From an uncultured Rhodospirillaceae bacterium (lineage in GTDB: Bacteria; Pseudomonadota; Alphaproteobacteria; Rhodospirillales; Casp-alpha2): 64,000 bases of DNA. Where the stretch lies: positions 1 through 64,000 of the forward strand of contig CAJWCU010000020.1 of NCBI GenBank assembly GCA_913030825.1, written 5' to 3'. Below the pieces are notes generated by a model, which was given only the letters and a program-made list of their open reading frames with translations, made no database searches and was not told where the DNA came from. Shown here one piece after another: positions 1 to 8,322 of this stretch. Position 1 is the first letter of the stretch. Every line of letters starts with the position of its first letter. Made by a program: the position numbers and the translations under genes.

Positions 1-36
1 ATGCCCTCAACAATCAGCAGCAGAACACAAAATTAG

Positions 37-114
<78 letters not shown>

Positions 115-118
115 TAAA

Positions 119-156
119 GCGACGCTAAGTCAACAGCTTAGCGGCGCTTTGCTTTT
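119..156 (+). terminator. Element-borne terminator for the tRNA
   Basis: A hairpin with arms CGCTAAG and CTTAGCG, extended by further G/C pairs, is followed by a T-rich run. It lies inside the element, 5 bases after the tRNA CCA. It probably replaces the original host terminator, which integration displaced to 40259-40292. Confidence 0.7.
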
Positions 157-182
157 GCAGCTAGTCCCGAAAATGGCTCGCA

Positions 183-199
183 GGGGCACTTTAGGGGCA
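183..199 (+). promoter_or_regulatory. Left arm-type integrase site (candidate)
   Basis: GGGGCACTTTAGGGGCA occurs here, 69 bp inside attL. The right end carries GGGGCAATTTAGGGGCA (40071-40087), one mismatch. Paired repeats just inside both att sites are typical of accessory binding sites for the amino-terminal domain of tyrosine integrases. The assignment is inference from position and repetition. Confidence 0.6.
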
Positions 200-250
200 G
201 TTGCTCCCAACACAAACCAACAGATTCCAACGCCGATCCAGGTCAATGGC

Positions 251-1351
251 TCATATCTCGGCCAGGTCGTAGCTGGTGCTACGACCGCCACCGGGGTTCT
301 TCTTCAGAACGCCGCGTTCCATGAGGTCCTGGATATCGCGGTACGCCGTATCCTGCGAACACTTGGCCAGCTTCGCCCACTTCGACGATGTGAGCTTGCC
401 CTCGAAACCGTCCAGCATCCTGTTGATGACTTTGATCTGGCGTTCGTTGAGCGCCTCCGTCGCGAACCGGTCCCAGAACCTGGCCTTGAAGAGAACCGAT
501 GAGAGCGTCTCTTGCGCCCCATCGATGGCGCGCTTCAGACAGCCCAGGAACCAGGCATGCCAATCGGTTACGTTCATCGTGCCTTTCTGTGTCGCTTCCA
601 GCATATCGTAGTAATCGTTTCTCTCCTGCCGGATTTGAGCCGACATGCTGTAGAAGCGTTGCGCGCTTTGCTCCGAACGGGCGAGAGCCATATCCGCGAT
701 GCCGCGGGCAATTCGGCCATTGCCGTCGTCAAAGGGGTGGATCGTCACAAACCATAAATGGGCCAGTCCGGCCTTGAGAACCGGGTCCGTTGTCGGTTCG
801 CTGTTGAACCACTCCAGGAACGCGGCCATTTCTCTTTCCAGACGGTCGGCCGGCGGCGCTTGGTAATGAACGCGCTCCTTACCGAAGGGGCCGGAGATGA
901 CCTGCATCGGCCCGCCGCTGTCATCTCGCCATTGACCCACCCGGATCTTGGTCATGCCGCTGCGCCCTGTCGGAAACAACGACGCATGCCAGCCGAACAA
1001 TCTCTCCACAGTTAGCTGCTGGTCGTATCGACGCGTGGCATCGAGCATCATTTCGACAACGCCTTCTACGTCCCGATCGGCCGGTGTCAGAGCGCCAACA
1101 TCCATGCCAAGCCGCCGGGCGATTGACGAGCGAACCTGCTCGGGATCGAGCTTTTCGCCCTCGATCTCGCTCGACTTCAAGACGTCCTGCGTCAGCGTTC
1201 TGAGCACGGCCTCTTCCCGGAGTTGAAATCCGAGTGCTTCCATACGCCCCAACAGGCGCCCTTGCTCATGGCGAGCCTCGGCGAGCACGTTTGCTAGCCT
1301 GTCCTGGTCCCAGCGGAACTGAGGCCAATCCGACAATTCCCAAATGTACAC
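251..1351 (-). CDS. Fic family protein, class II, with C-terminal winged helix
   Basis: This is a predicted AMP (or other nucleotide monophosphate) transferase of 366 residues. The Fic catalytic signature HPFDDGNGR is at residues 205-213. The N-terminal DUF4172-like helical region carries SSEIEG (60-65), which fits the (S/T)xxxE(G/N) inhibitory motif and places it in the self-inhibited class II. The last 70 residues look like a winged-helix DNA-binding domain. The gene is the leftmost of the element and reads toward attL. Its promoter contains a cluster of TCTCCGC half-sites, so autoregulation through the C-terminal domain is plausible. The target is unknown; it could act as a toxin-like stabiliser or stress modifier. 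Confidence 0.9.
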   Translation of the reverse strand: MYIWELSDWPQFRWDQDRLANVLAEARHEQGRLLGRMEALGFQLREEAVLRTLTQDVLKSSEIEGEKLDPEQVRSSIARRLGMDVGALTPADRDVEGVVEMMLDATRRYDQQLTVERLFGWHASLFPTGRSGMTKIRVGQWRDDSGGPMQVISGPFGKERVHYQAPPADRLEREMAAFLEWFNSEPTTDPVLKAGLAHLWFVTIHPFDDGNGRIARGIADMALARSEQSAQRFYSMSAQIRQERNDYYDMLEATQKGTMNVTDWHAWFLGCLKRAIDGAQETLSSVLFKARFWDRFATEALNERQIKVINRMLDGFEGKLTSSKWAKLAKCSQDTAYRDIQDLMERGVLKKNPGGGRSTSYDLAEI

Positions 1352-1356
1352 GTCTG

Positions 1357-1453
1357 TTCTCCGCGTTATTTGCGGAGATTATCGCATCTAATCTCCGCAT
1401 CGGCAATATTATTCGTCGCAGTATATGCGGAGAATAACCGCGCTTTTCTCCGC
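1357..1453. promoter_or_regulatory. Operator cluster upstream of fic
   Basis: The heptamer TCTCCGC or its complement GCGGAGA occurs five times here (about 1358, 1372, 1392, 1427 and 1447). Two copies form a perfect 10-bp inverted repeat, GCGGAGATTA (1372-1381) and its complement (1389-1398), with a 7-bp spacer. The cluster lies directly in front of the Fic start and before the divergent repA gene, so it could control both. Confidence 0.6.
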
Positions 1454-1576
1454 AGGCACCAACGATAAACCCTCTAATGCACTGATTGGAGGTCGTGAAT
1501 CCGATTGCGCCCTAGGCGCTTCGAATGGTAAGTTGATAAAGAACAAAGAAAGAACATAAGGAAGCATCGGAAACGA

Positions 1577-2536
1577 ATGGAGACAGCACCCCAACTCCCG
1601 CTAGACAACCCAACCCCGACATCGCTCAAGCGGGCGCTCGCCAGCTTGGGCAAGGTCATTGAGACCGAGGAGCGCCCGTCTTCGCTCCGCCCTGCGCCGG
1701 CCAATGATAACCAGCCGGATTTCTTCGTCCCCTCACTTCATGACATCCCCGTCAAGGACGGTGTTGGCCTTATGGACATAGCGGTGTTCCGCCTATCCAA
1801 AAGCCAAACTCGCAAGGGTGACATCATCCGATATACGTTGCCCGATGCCGTTGTGGAGGTCGCCGGTGGCGCCCACGGGATGGCGACTATTTATGACTAC
1901 GACATAGTTTTGATGGTGATCAGCTACTTGGCCGATGCGACCCAACGGTACCGCAATGGCCGAGGCGAAATTCCCTCGAAGGTCTTTCGCCCCCACACGG
2001 CGGAGATCTTCAAATTTTGCCGAACATCCAAGGGGGGAGACGATTACACGAGGCTTGAACAATCGCTCGATCGCCTGCAAGGGACGTTTGTCAAAATCGT
2101 TTCAAAAGATACAGGGAAGAAGTCGAGGCGAACAGGCTACTTTCCGCTCATCGCCGGCGCGACGGTCGTCAGTCGAACCGAGAGCGGGAAAATTGGACTT
2201 CTTGAAATCACGATTCCCGACTGGATCTACGACGGAGTCGTTAGTCATGAGAACCCGGAAATCCTCACCGTCAATCCAGACTACTTCCTTATTAGGAAAG
2301 GATTGGGGCGCTTTATTTACCGTTTAGCCCGCAAGGCCGCAGGTAACGATTCCGCCAGATACCTCTTTCGCACATTGCACCAGCGCTCCGGAACTACCCG
2401 CGAGTTTAAAAAATTTTCTCACGACCTTAGGCGGCTGATCGCTGCCAATGACTTACCCGACTTCGAGCTTAATGAGGAGCAGGGGAGGCAAGGTCCAATT
2501 CTATGCATCAATACCAGGCGACAAGTAGCGTCATAG
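1577..2536 (+). CDS. repA: Plasmid replication initiator RepA (RPA family)
   Basis: This 319-residue protein resembles the replication initiator protein A family (PF10134) of alphaproteobacterial and broad-host iteron plasmids. An N-terminal Pro-rich stretch of about 50 residues precedes a conserved core beginning near DIPVKDGVGLMDIAVFRLSK, followed by the helical iteron-binding part (TAEIFKFCRT, RFIYRLARKAAG). It would bind the iterons immediately downstream (2567-2696) and open the adjacent AT-rich DNA. The start follows AAGGA-type pairing bases. Presence inside a tRNA-integrated element suggests an extrachromosomal phase or descent from a plasmid. Family assignment is from recognised sequence patterns. 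Confidence 0.85.
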   Translation: METAPQLPLDNPTPTSLKRALASLGKVIETEERPSSLRPAPANDNQPDFFVPSLHDIPVKDGVGLMDIAVFRLSKSQTRKGDIIRYTLPDAVVEVAGGAHGMATIYDYDIVLMVISYLADATQRYRNGRGEIPSKVFRPHTAEIFKFCRTSKGGDDYTRLEQSLDRLQGTFVKIVSKDTGKKSRRTGYFPLIAGATVVSRTESGKIGLLEITIPDWIYDGVVSHENPEILTVNPDYFLIRKGLGRFIYRLARKAAGNDSARYLFRTLHQRSGTTREFKKFSHDLRRLIAANDLPDFELNEEQGRQGPILCINTRRQVAS

Positions 2537-2566
2537 TACCGCGCCACATCCTCATGATTTCTTCTG

Positions 2567-2805
2567 GTCCGCAATCCCCACCCAAACGATACCGGCGGCC
2601 ACGTCGCTGTGGATAGGGTGGCTATTGCGGACCCAGCGGTGGGGATTGCGGACTATCTTAGTGGGGATTGCGGACCCAACAATGGGTATTGCGGACCTCG
2701 TACTTTACGGACCGCCCCGGAGCGCTTCGCGTTCCGGCATTTTGAAACGCCTAAAACTCTTAAAACTATTTTTAAAACACTTAAAACCCGGGCAGTTGTG
2801 GATAA
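2567..2805. other. Putative iteron replication origin (oriV)
   Basis: Four direct iterons of the form GGG(G)ATTGCGGAC end at 2632, 2653, 2675 and 2696, spaced 21, 22 and 21 bp. One inverted copy lies at 2567-2583. They are followed by an A+T-rich run with TAAAAC repeated four times (2753-2787), which is a good DNA-unwinding element. A perfect DnaA box, TGTGGATAA, is at 2797-2805. Short open frames across the iterons look spurious. From 2806 to 3039 nothing further is recognised. Confidence 0.85.
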
Positions 2806-3039
2806 CCTCCGTACTTCACACACTGCGGACAAGTGGGTTCAGGCTGTCGATTACAGGCCACTTGCATTCTCCGAGCGATGACCAGCCCCGGCGGCATCTA
2901 ATCTACCGCGCCGGCCTTGACGGTGCGCTTCACGACGCAGCGGCAGGGGCAGCCCCGCCGTATTGTCGCTTTGAAGGAGGTCCTTGGTGATTGCCGGAGG
3001 CGTGCTTTTGCCCTCAGGCCGCGTCAGGGCCTCACCAGA

Positions 3040-4815
3040 TCAATCCTTGAAGCTTGGAGGCTGTGGAGCCTCGGGCTTGCGCTCGGATGATTCTACGGGC
3101 CGCTCAGACGGCCCATCTTCTATTGCATCCTCTTTCGGCACTTCGATCGGCTCATCGGTATCCGCGTTTGCAGATTCCGGAAGTTCTGTTTCAACGGATC
3201 CAGCCATCGGAGCGGCTTCCGGGTTCCACTCCTCGTAGAGGCCCTCGAAGGCCGGTTTCTCGAAATAAGCGACCTTGATACCTTTGATCGGTTGCTCGTC
3301 ACGGATGAAGATAAGTTGCTCGCGCCTGTCCATCGACATGACCTCTTGCGGGGTCATCAGCGGCTGGCTCGTGTAGCTCAGCGCCTCGTTACGCGCTTTT
3401 CCTCCAAAGCCGGCGCCGGGGCCGGCCGCCTCGTTAAAGGTCGCTACCGGCACCGTCATCGTGCCGCACATATCCGACACCAGCTTGGCCGTCTCCGGAT
3501 CGGACGTGCCGAAAAAGCACCGGCACGCACAGTTGGCAAAGAGACTCTGCGCCATATCGCCATAGGCCGACTTGATCTGGCCCAGGTCCTGCGCGAACAG
3601 CCACAGCCGGACGCCATAGCCCGCCAGATACGATATACCTTCCTCAATTGGCTTCATCCGCCCGAGGCGCGGAAACTCGTCGATGAGGAACGTGACTGGC
3701 GCGAACGGCTTCTTCGGATTGCGTGTCATCGCGGCGAGCGCCTGCCCGAAGAACAGCCGCATGACCGGCGTGCAGCTCTCGAGTTGTTCCGGGCGAATGA
3801 AGAAGTAGATCGTTGCCGTTTCCTCTTTCAGGTCCTCGAACCGGAAATCGGACCGGCTCATATGCCTGCGCAGGCGCTCGTTGTCCCAGATCGTCATCTG
3901 GCTGTTCAAGGCGGCCATGACGTTGCTTTGAGTCTTGTCTTCCTTGCGCAGGAACGTCGATGCCGCGCGACGCACAAGCTCATGTTCGGAGTCGCTCATG
4001 TCGTCCACTAGCTCAGCAAACTGATCTTTGTCTCCCGTGAGAAGCTGACGGACCTTGGCCATGTTCCGCTCGCCCTCGGGGTGGCTCTCGACAACATGGA
4101 CGATGGCGCCCTGGAGGAAGTTCCGCGCCTCGTTGTCCCAAAAGAACGAGTCGCCCTTGCCCTTGACGATAACCATGTCGGCGATCAAGCCCGCGTCACC
4201 CCAGCGATCGTCGCCGTCGCGAATGAAGTCCAGCGGGTTCCAGGAACAGCTGTCCGCTTCAAAAGGGGCAAATCTGAAGCAGTGCCCCTTGCTGACATCT
4301 TTGCGCCACTTCTCCGTAACGGCCGCGTTCTCGCCTTTGATGTCGTTAATGACGAGCGATCCGACCGTGTAGTTCAGAATATTCGGGATGACGTGGCACG
4401 CGCCTTTGCCTGCTCGCGTCGGCGCCACCGTGATGAAGTGTCCTTCCAGCGGGCCATAGAGGTCGGCGTCTTCCGTTCCAGTGGCCTTGCCGTTCTTCAA
4501 CGTTTTCGTTGAATGTCCGCCCAGCCACATCTGATTATTGAAGAGCTGGCCGTTGGCCTTTTCAAGGTGCTGGCCGTAGTGCTTCTCGACCACCTGCCGG
4601 GTGCTCATGAAGTATGCGCTGCCGTGCGAAGTGCCGCCGATGGGCTCGCCCCAGGGCTTGCCGCCGGTTGCCAGAAAATCCGCCGCTCCTTGATGCTCCC
4701 CTTGCCGGACTGCCCTGTTAATCCTGCCCCTGGCGAGCCGGAACACCAGATACACGACGAGCACCGGAGCCGCCAGAAAGGCGATGACGATGACGAAGTT
4801 GATAAAGCCCTCCAT
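3040..4815 (-). CDS. VirD4/TraG-family type IV coupling protein (first copy)
   Basis: This inner-membrane ATPase would deliver a relaxosome to a type IV secretion channel. The 591 residues begin with one clear membrane segment (about residues 5-27). The Walker A motif APTRAGKGA is at 131-139 and a Walker B LIDEF motif near residue 380. The C-terminal tail is acidic and Pro-rich. The ATG at 4815 is preferred over the upstream GTG at 4833 because AAAGGAG lies 8 bases before it. It is isolated from the relaxase, and a second coupling protein (22207-23832) is the relaxase-linked one. No VirB-type genes are nearby. It may serve another substrate or be left from a recombination event. Confidence 0.92.
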   Translation of the reverse strand: MEGFINFVIVIAFLAAPVLVVYLVFRLARGRINRAVRQGEHQGAADFLATGGKPWGEPIGGTSHGSAYFMSTRQVVEKHYGQHLEKANGQLFNNQMWLGGHSTKTLKNGKATGTEDADLYGPLEGHFITVAPTRAGKGACHVIPNILNYTVGSLVINDIKGENAAVTEKWRKDVSKGHCFRFAPFEADSCSWNPLDFIRDGDDRWGDAGLIADMVIVKGKGDSFFWDNEARNFLQGAIVHVVESHPEGERNMAKVRQLLTGDKDQFAELVDDMSDSEHELVRRAASTFLRKEDKTQSNVMAALNSQMTIWDNERLRRHMSRSDFRFEDLKEETATIYFFIRPEQLESCTPVMRLFFGQALAAMTRNPKKPFAPVTFLIDEFPRLGRMKPIEEGISYLAGYGVRLWLFAQDLGQIKSAYGDMAQSLFANCACRCFFGTSDPETAKLVSDMCGTMTVPVATFNEAAGPGAGFGGKARNEALSYTSQPLMTPQEVMSMDRREQLIFIRDEQPIKGIKVAYFEKPAFEGLYEEWNPEAAPMAGSVETELPESANADTDEPIEVPKEDAIEDGPSERPVESSERKPEAPQPPSFKD

Positions 4816-4984
4816 GGTTCCGGCTCCTTTCACGACTCTTCGGCTCTGGCCTGGCCACCTGCCTTTTTGCCCTCACTATTTGGCCGATTTTACAAAATTC
4901 TCCGGAAAATCGAGGTTTTAATTCCCCGTCCCGGCCGCCGTCGCGGTTTCGGGGCTTCTCTCCTTCGGGCGGCCGCTTGCCCAC

Positions 4985-5214
4985 GGACCTTTCTCCCGGA
5001 CGGCTGTTTGGGCGCCGCCACCGCCCGCCTGCAACGGCGCGGCGCAGGTTTCTTCCCCGGCTGACGCCTTCCTCGCGGATCAAGAAACGCTTCGCCTTGC
5101 CGTCCTCCGCTTCGCTTCGGCCCTGACGGGTTCCGGCAGGTCGCCGGGCGTCGCCTTGCTCCAGCCGTCGAAAGGCCGCGATGGGCGCGGCCTGAAAAAC
5201 GGAAGGAGAGAAAC
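4985..5214 (+). promoter_or_regulatory. Leader repeat copy A, upstream of ardC
   Basis: This untranslated stretch shares an ordered set of blocks with 17681-17954 and 18580-18808. The blocks are GACCTTTCT, GCAACGGCG, TTTCTTCCCC, TTCCTCGCG, CAAGAAA, and TTGCCGTCCTCCGCTTCGCT followed by TCGGCCCT. It ends in a hairpin, GGCCGCG (5174-5180) with CGCGGCC (5186-5192), about 22 bases before the ATG and just before the ribosome binding site GGAAGGAG. A leader RNA element or single-strand promoter is possible. Confidence 0.7.
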
Positions 5215-6135
5215 ATGACCCGAAACAGCAACCGCAACCGCAAGGACGTGTATCAGACCGTCACCGACCAGATCGTCGCTGCCATCGAGGCCGGCGCAGG
5301 AGAGTGGCAGATGCCTTGGCACAGGGCAGGCGAGGGCCTGAACCGTCCGGTCAACATCGACACCGGAAACGCCTACCGCGGCATCAACATCGTCGCCCTT
5401 TGGGCCGCCGGTCAGGTACGCGGCTACAGCTCCGGTACCTGGGGTACGTACCGCCAGTGGCAGAAGGCCGGCGCGCAGGTTCGCAAAGGCGAGAAGGCTT
5501 CCACCGTCGTCTTCTACAAGGAGTTTGACGTCGAGGAGCCCGATCCGGACACCGGCGAGCTTGAGACCGGCAAGCGGCTATTCGCCCGCGCCTCCAGCGT
5601 CTTCAACGCCGACCAGGTGGAAGGCTTTGAGATCACGCTGCCCGAGCCCAAGGATCCCGTGCAGGCCATTGCCGAGGCCGACAGCTTCGTCACCGACACC
5701 GGTGCCGAGGTTCGCCACGGTGGCGCGCGTGCTTTCTACCGTCCGTCCGAGGACTTCATCCAGATGCCGGACAAGGAACGCTTCGTCGGCTCCGAGACGA
5801 GCACGGCGACTGAAGGCTACTACGGCACACTGCTCCATGAGTTGGTCCATTGGACCGGCATCGAGCGCCGTTGCGACCGCCAGTTCGGCAAGCGCTTCGG
5901 CGACGACGCCTACGCCGTCGAAGAGCTCGTGGCCGAGCTTGGTGCGGCGTTCCTCTGTGCCGATCTCGGCATCACCCCGGAGCCCCGTCCGGACCATGCC
6001 GCCTATATCGAGCACTGGGTCAAGGTCATGAAGGCCGATAACCGGGCCATCTTCACCGCCGCGTCCAAGGCCGCCCAGGCCACGGACTTCCTCGCGGGCC
6101 TGCAACAGCCCGAGGTCACGGAAGCCGCCGCTTAG
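5215..6135 (+). CDS. ardC: ArdC-like antirestriction protein / zincin metallopeptidase
   Basis: The 306-residue product has the two-part ArdC layout. An N-terminal single-stranded-DNA-binding DUF1738-like domain begins at DVYQTVTDQIVAAIEAG and includes RPVNIDTGNAYRGIN. A zinc-dependent peptidase-like domain carries HELVHWTG, with a downstream helper Glu in EELVAELGAAF. Proteins of this family protect incoming plasmid DNA from restriction or coat the transferred strand after conjugation. GGAAGGAG precedes the ATG. The long structured leader ahead of it is shared with two other genes of the element. Expression early after entry would fit the role but is inference. Confidence 0.9.
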   Translation: MTRNSNRNRKDVYQTVTDQIVAAIEAGAGEWQMPWHRAGEGLNRPVNIDTGNAYRGINIVALWAAGQVRGYSSGTWGTYRQWQKAGAQVRKGEKASTVVFYKEFDVEEPDPDTGELETGKRLFARASSVFNADQVEGFEITLPEPKDPVQAIAEADSFVTDTGAEVRHGGARAFYRPSEDFIQMPDKERFVGSETSTATEGYYGTLLHELVHWTGIERRCDRQFGKRFGDDAYAVEELVAELGAAFLCADLGITPEPRPDHAAYIEHWVKVMKADNRAIFTAASKAAQATDFLAGLQQPEVTEAAA

Positions 6136-6172
6136 GCGGCTTCCATTTCCATGGTTCAGTAAATCGTGAATT

Positions 6173-6204
6173 CGTTCTTTCGTTCTTTCGTTCTTGGAAG
6201 AACG
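6173..6204. repeat. Tandem octamer repeat after ardC
   Basis: CGTTCTTT occurs twice in tandem, followed by CGTTCTTG and then its inverted partner GAAGAACG. Read on the other strand the units give AACGAAAG-type octamers. The same 8-bp family recurs in other intergenic spaces of this element (14768-14815, 18327-18342, 21843-21870). Confidence 0.6.
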
Positions 6205-6325
6205 ATGCGAACTCATGCTCACCGTGCGAACATTCGAGTGAACACGAACATTGCCGATGTTAGGGTGCAATGTTGCCTTATCCATCTGACAAACGGCGTT
6301 GGTTTCAGGAAAAGGGGGCAGAAAA

Positions 6326-6904
6326 ATGACAATTGAGCTCAAAGTTAGCCTCGATGATATCGAGCCTGAAATCTGGCGTCGTGTCGCTGTTCCCGCCGCT
6401 TACACGCTGACCGAACTGCACGCCGTCATTCAGGGCGCCATGGGCTGGCAGGACTCTCACCTCCACATGTTCGAGTTTGGCGACCAGCGCTACGAGATTC
6501 CAGAGGATGACGAGCTAGGCTCAGAGCCCGGCGTACTCGACGAACGGGCTTACAAGTTGGGCAAGCTCGTCTCCAAGGGAGACACGTTTCACTACGTCTA
6601 TGATTTTGGAGACGATTGGCGGCATACGGTTCTCGTCGAAGATCTGCGGACAGGCGAAGGTGGCCCGTCAGCTATTTGCCTGGACGGCGCGCGGGCCTGC
6701 CCGCCAGAAGATTGCGGCGGCCCCTTTGGATATCCCGAGTTTTTGAATGTGCTGGCAGACCCGAAACACCCAGACCATGACGATACAGTCGAATGGGCCC
6801 GGGGTTTTCAGCCAGAGGCGTTCAGCCTCAGTCAGGCGAATTCACTGATTGCCGCCGTCTGCGCGATCTACAGGGAGCGTGGCCTCGGCTTCGAGGGCGC
6901 GTGA
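6326..6904 (+). CDS. PRiA4_ORF3-like (pRiA4b ORF-3) family protein
   Basis: This 192-residue protein matches the plasmid pRiA4b ORF-3-like family (PF07929). The typical opening is IEPEIWRRVAVPAAYTLTEL, followed by GWQDSHLHMFEFGDQRY, then FHYVYDFGDDWRH, and a late PPEDCGGPFGYPEFL. The biochemical role is not established. The family is common on mobile elements and sometimes linked to restriction or toxin-like genes. The ATG at 6326 follows an AAGGGGG box, so the 9-residue upstream extension is doubtful. The stop overlaps the GTG of the next gene by 4 bases, so the two are probably translationally coupled. Confidence 0.85.
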   Translation: MTIELKVSLDDIEPEIWRRVAVPAAYTLTELHAVIQGAMGWQDSHLHMFEFGDQRYEIPEDDELGSEPGVLDERAYKLGKLVSKGDTFHYVYDFGDDWRHTVLVEDLRTGEGGPSAICLDGARACPPEDCGGPFGYPEFLNVLADPKHPDHDDTVEWARGFQPEAFSLSQANSLIAAVCAIYRERGLGFEGA

Positions 6905-7368
6905 AGCGCCCCACGCTTCATGAGATCGGAAAGGTTCTCGACCAGGCCAGGGTCGCGGCCGTTGCTTACTACGAGCTCACTGGAAAGCCCCTCGGGATCA
7001 CGGGTGAGGTTGGCGAGTACGAGGCCGCACGCTTGCTCGATCTGACCCTTGCCGATGCCCGCGCGCCTGGATACGACGCTATCGACGCGAAGGGGCGCCG
7101 GTTTCAGATAAAGACCCGTGCGATTCCACGCAGCGCCCGAGGGAAAAGCCAAAGGCTCGGCAGCATCAAGCTCGACCATGACTGGGATGCCGTCCTGCTG
7201 GTCTTGCTCGATGAAGGGTTCCAGCCGCTGGAAATCTGGGAGGCGGGCCGGCCGGAAATCATGGCAGCGATTCAGGCACCGGGCAGCCGCGCGCGAAACG
7301 AGCGAGGTGCGCTCGCGGTCTCGAAGTTTAAAAGCATTGGCGCGCAGGTCTGGCCGCCTATGAAGTGA
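6901..7368 (+). CDS. Small PD-(D/E)xK-like nuclease-fold protein, coupled to upstream gene
   Basis: This 155-residue product starts at a GTG overlapping the previous stop (GTGA). An arrangement of acidic and basic residues resembles a restriction-endonuclease core: E36/E39 in a helix (GEVGEYEAARLL), D59 or D62 (GYDAID), then a strand with QIKTR (Q69, K71), followed by a loop and DWDAVLLVLLDE. It resembles DUF6998-type hypothetical proteins. Nuclease activity is inference from the motif pattern. Coupling with the PRiA4_ORF3-like protein hints at a joint function, possibly defence or competition between elements. Confidence 0.7.
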   Translation: MKRPTLHEIGKVLDQARVAAVAYYELTGKPLGITGEVGEYEAARLLDLTLADARAPGYDAIDAKGRRFQIKTRAIPRSARGKSQRLGSIKLDHDWDAVLLVLLDEGFQPLEIWEAGRPEIMAAIQAPGSRARNERGALAVSKFKSIGAQVWPPMK

Positions 7369-7413
7369 CGCTATTCAGCTATATCTCGACGGCAATTTCC
7401 TTATTAGGCGACC

Positions 7414-7638
7414 TCAGTCCGTTTTCTGGGCGTCGCCTTTCATCAGCTGCCAGATCCCGATGATGAAGTTGACGACCACCAGCAGCCACATGCCGAAGTA
7501 GACCGTATCCGAGATGGCCACCTCCAGCGGGGCGATGTACCGCACGCCCAGTGTCTTCTTCACAAAGACCAGGATCACGAGCGCGACAAAGGCGCCGCTG
7601 GCGAAATTGATAACGGCGAGTTTCTTGTTGAGGGACAT
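7414..7638 (-). CDS. Small two-helix inner-membrane protein
   Basis: This 74-residue protein has two hydrophobic helices (about residues 9-26 and 44-64) and a short hydrophilic tail. The ATG at 7638 has GGAGG six bases upstream and is preferred over the in-frame start 12 bases earlier. The protein is not recognised. It follows the lipoprotein gene 7687-8121 on the same strand after 48 bases, so the two may be co-transcribed and act at the envelope. Confidence 0.6.
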   Translation of the reverse strand: MSLNKKLAVINFASGAFVALVILVFVKKTLGVRYIAPLEVAISDTVYFGMWLLVVVNFIIGIWQLMKGDAQKTD

Positions 7639-7686
7639 TGAAACCTCCAAGTCTGTTCGCCCTCGTGGACGAAGGAAAAGGATTGG

Positions 7687-8121
7687 TCAGTAGGACTTCT
7701 TGATCCGCACCAGATTCTGGCATTCGCCTTCCGGCGTGTTTTCAAGCCGACATTCGTTCCAGGAAGAAACCCACGGATCGGGCACGTCCGCGCACGTCTG
7801 ACCTTCAATGGTCAGCGGCAATTGGTTCTTGGTTTTCCATTTACCCTTGGGCGGCACGTCTTTGACGGCGATCTGCGCGTTACTCTTGCTCTCGTTCGCT
7901 TCGCTTTCTTCCGACCAGCTCAGCGTCAGCCACAGCCTGTTCAGGCGGTTTTGGGTGTTATTGCGGACGACATACGAGACGCGGCATGCCTGATCACTAT
8001 TGTCCGGGTTGACGTATTCGATCGCGAGGAGGTCGACGACAATGGCGTCTTCCGCCTCCGACTCGCACCCCGATAGCACCAAGGCCGAAAAGGCGATTGC
8101 TGAGAGAAATGTGAGCCGCAT
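7687..8121 (-). CDS. Predicted lipoprotein of unknown function
   Basis: The 144-residue product begins MRLTFLSAIAFSALVLSGC, a classic type II signal sequence with lipobox LSGC (lipidated Cys19). The mature part is acidic and beta-rich (RVSYVVRNNTQNRLNRLWL, with several Cys near the end), consistent with a small immunoglobulin-like fold. The ATG at 8121 has AAGGAGG at good spacing; the ATG at 8127 is too close to it. No family is recognised. An exclusion or surface role on a mobile element is possible but unsupported. Confidence 0.7.
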   Translation of the reverse strand: MRLTFLSAIAFSALVLSGCESEAEDAIVVDLLAIEYVNPDNSDQACRVSYVVRNNTQNRLNRLWLTLSWSEESEANESKSNAQIAVKDVPPKGKWKTKNQLPLTIEGQTCADVPDPWVSSWNECRLENTPEGECQNLVRIKKSY

Positions 8122-8212
8122 GGGCATGCCTCCTTGTCCTGAGTAACAACCAAGTTGCGTGACCCGAGCGGTGTGTCTGTCGCAATCCGGCAACACCGGG
8201 TCCCACTAAACG

Positions 8213-8239
8213 AGTGACAGTATGCCTATTAGTGTCACT
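8213..8239. repeat. Left inverted recombination-site-like repeat
   Basis: This 27-bp site has arms AGTGACA (8213-8219) and TGTCACT (8233-8239), a perfect 7-bp inverted repeat around a 13-bp centre containing TGCCTATTA. An inverted copy lies at 8934-8960 and matches at 21 of 27 positions. The pair encloses a tyrosine recombinase gene and nothing else, which suggests sites acted on by that enzyme. Confidence 0.65.
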
Positions 8240-8322
8240 AGGCCGCCGGACGCCGTGTTACGATTCCATGCGTGGAATCAACAAGTTGCGGAGGGCAGGC
8301 CTTCAACAGCGGAAGACTCTCA

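Noticed and set aside
2609-2990. Small plus-strand frames across the iterons
   Set aside because: They translate the repeated iteron sequence and lack ribosome binding sites; the DNA pattern explains them as origin sequence.
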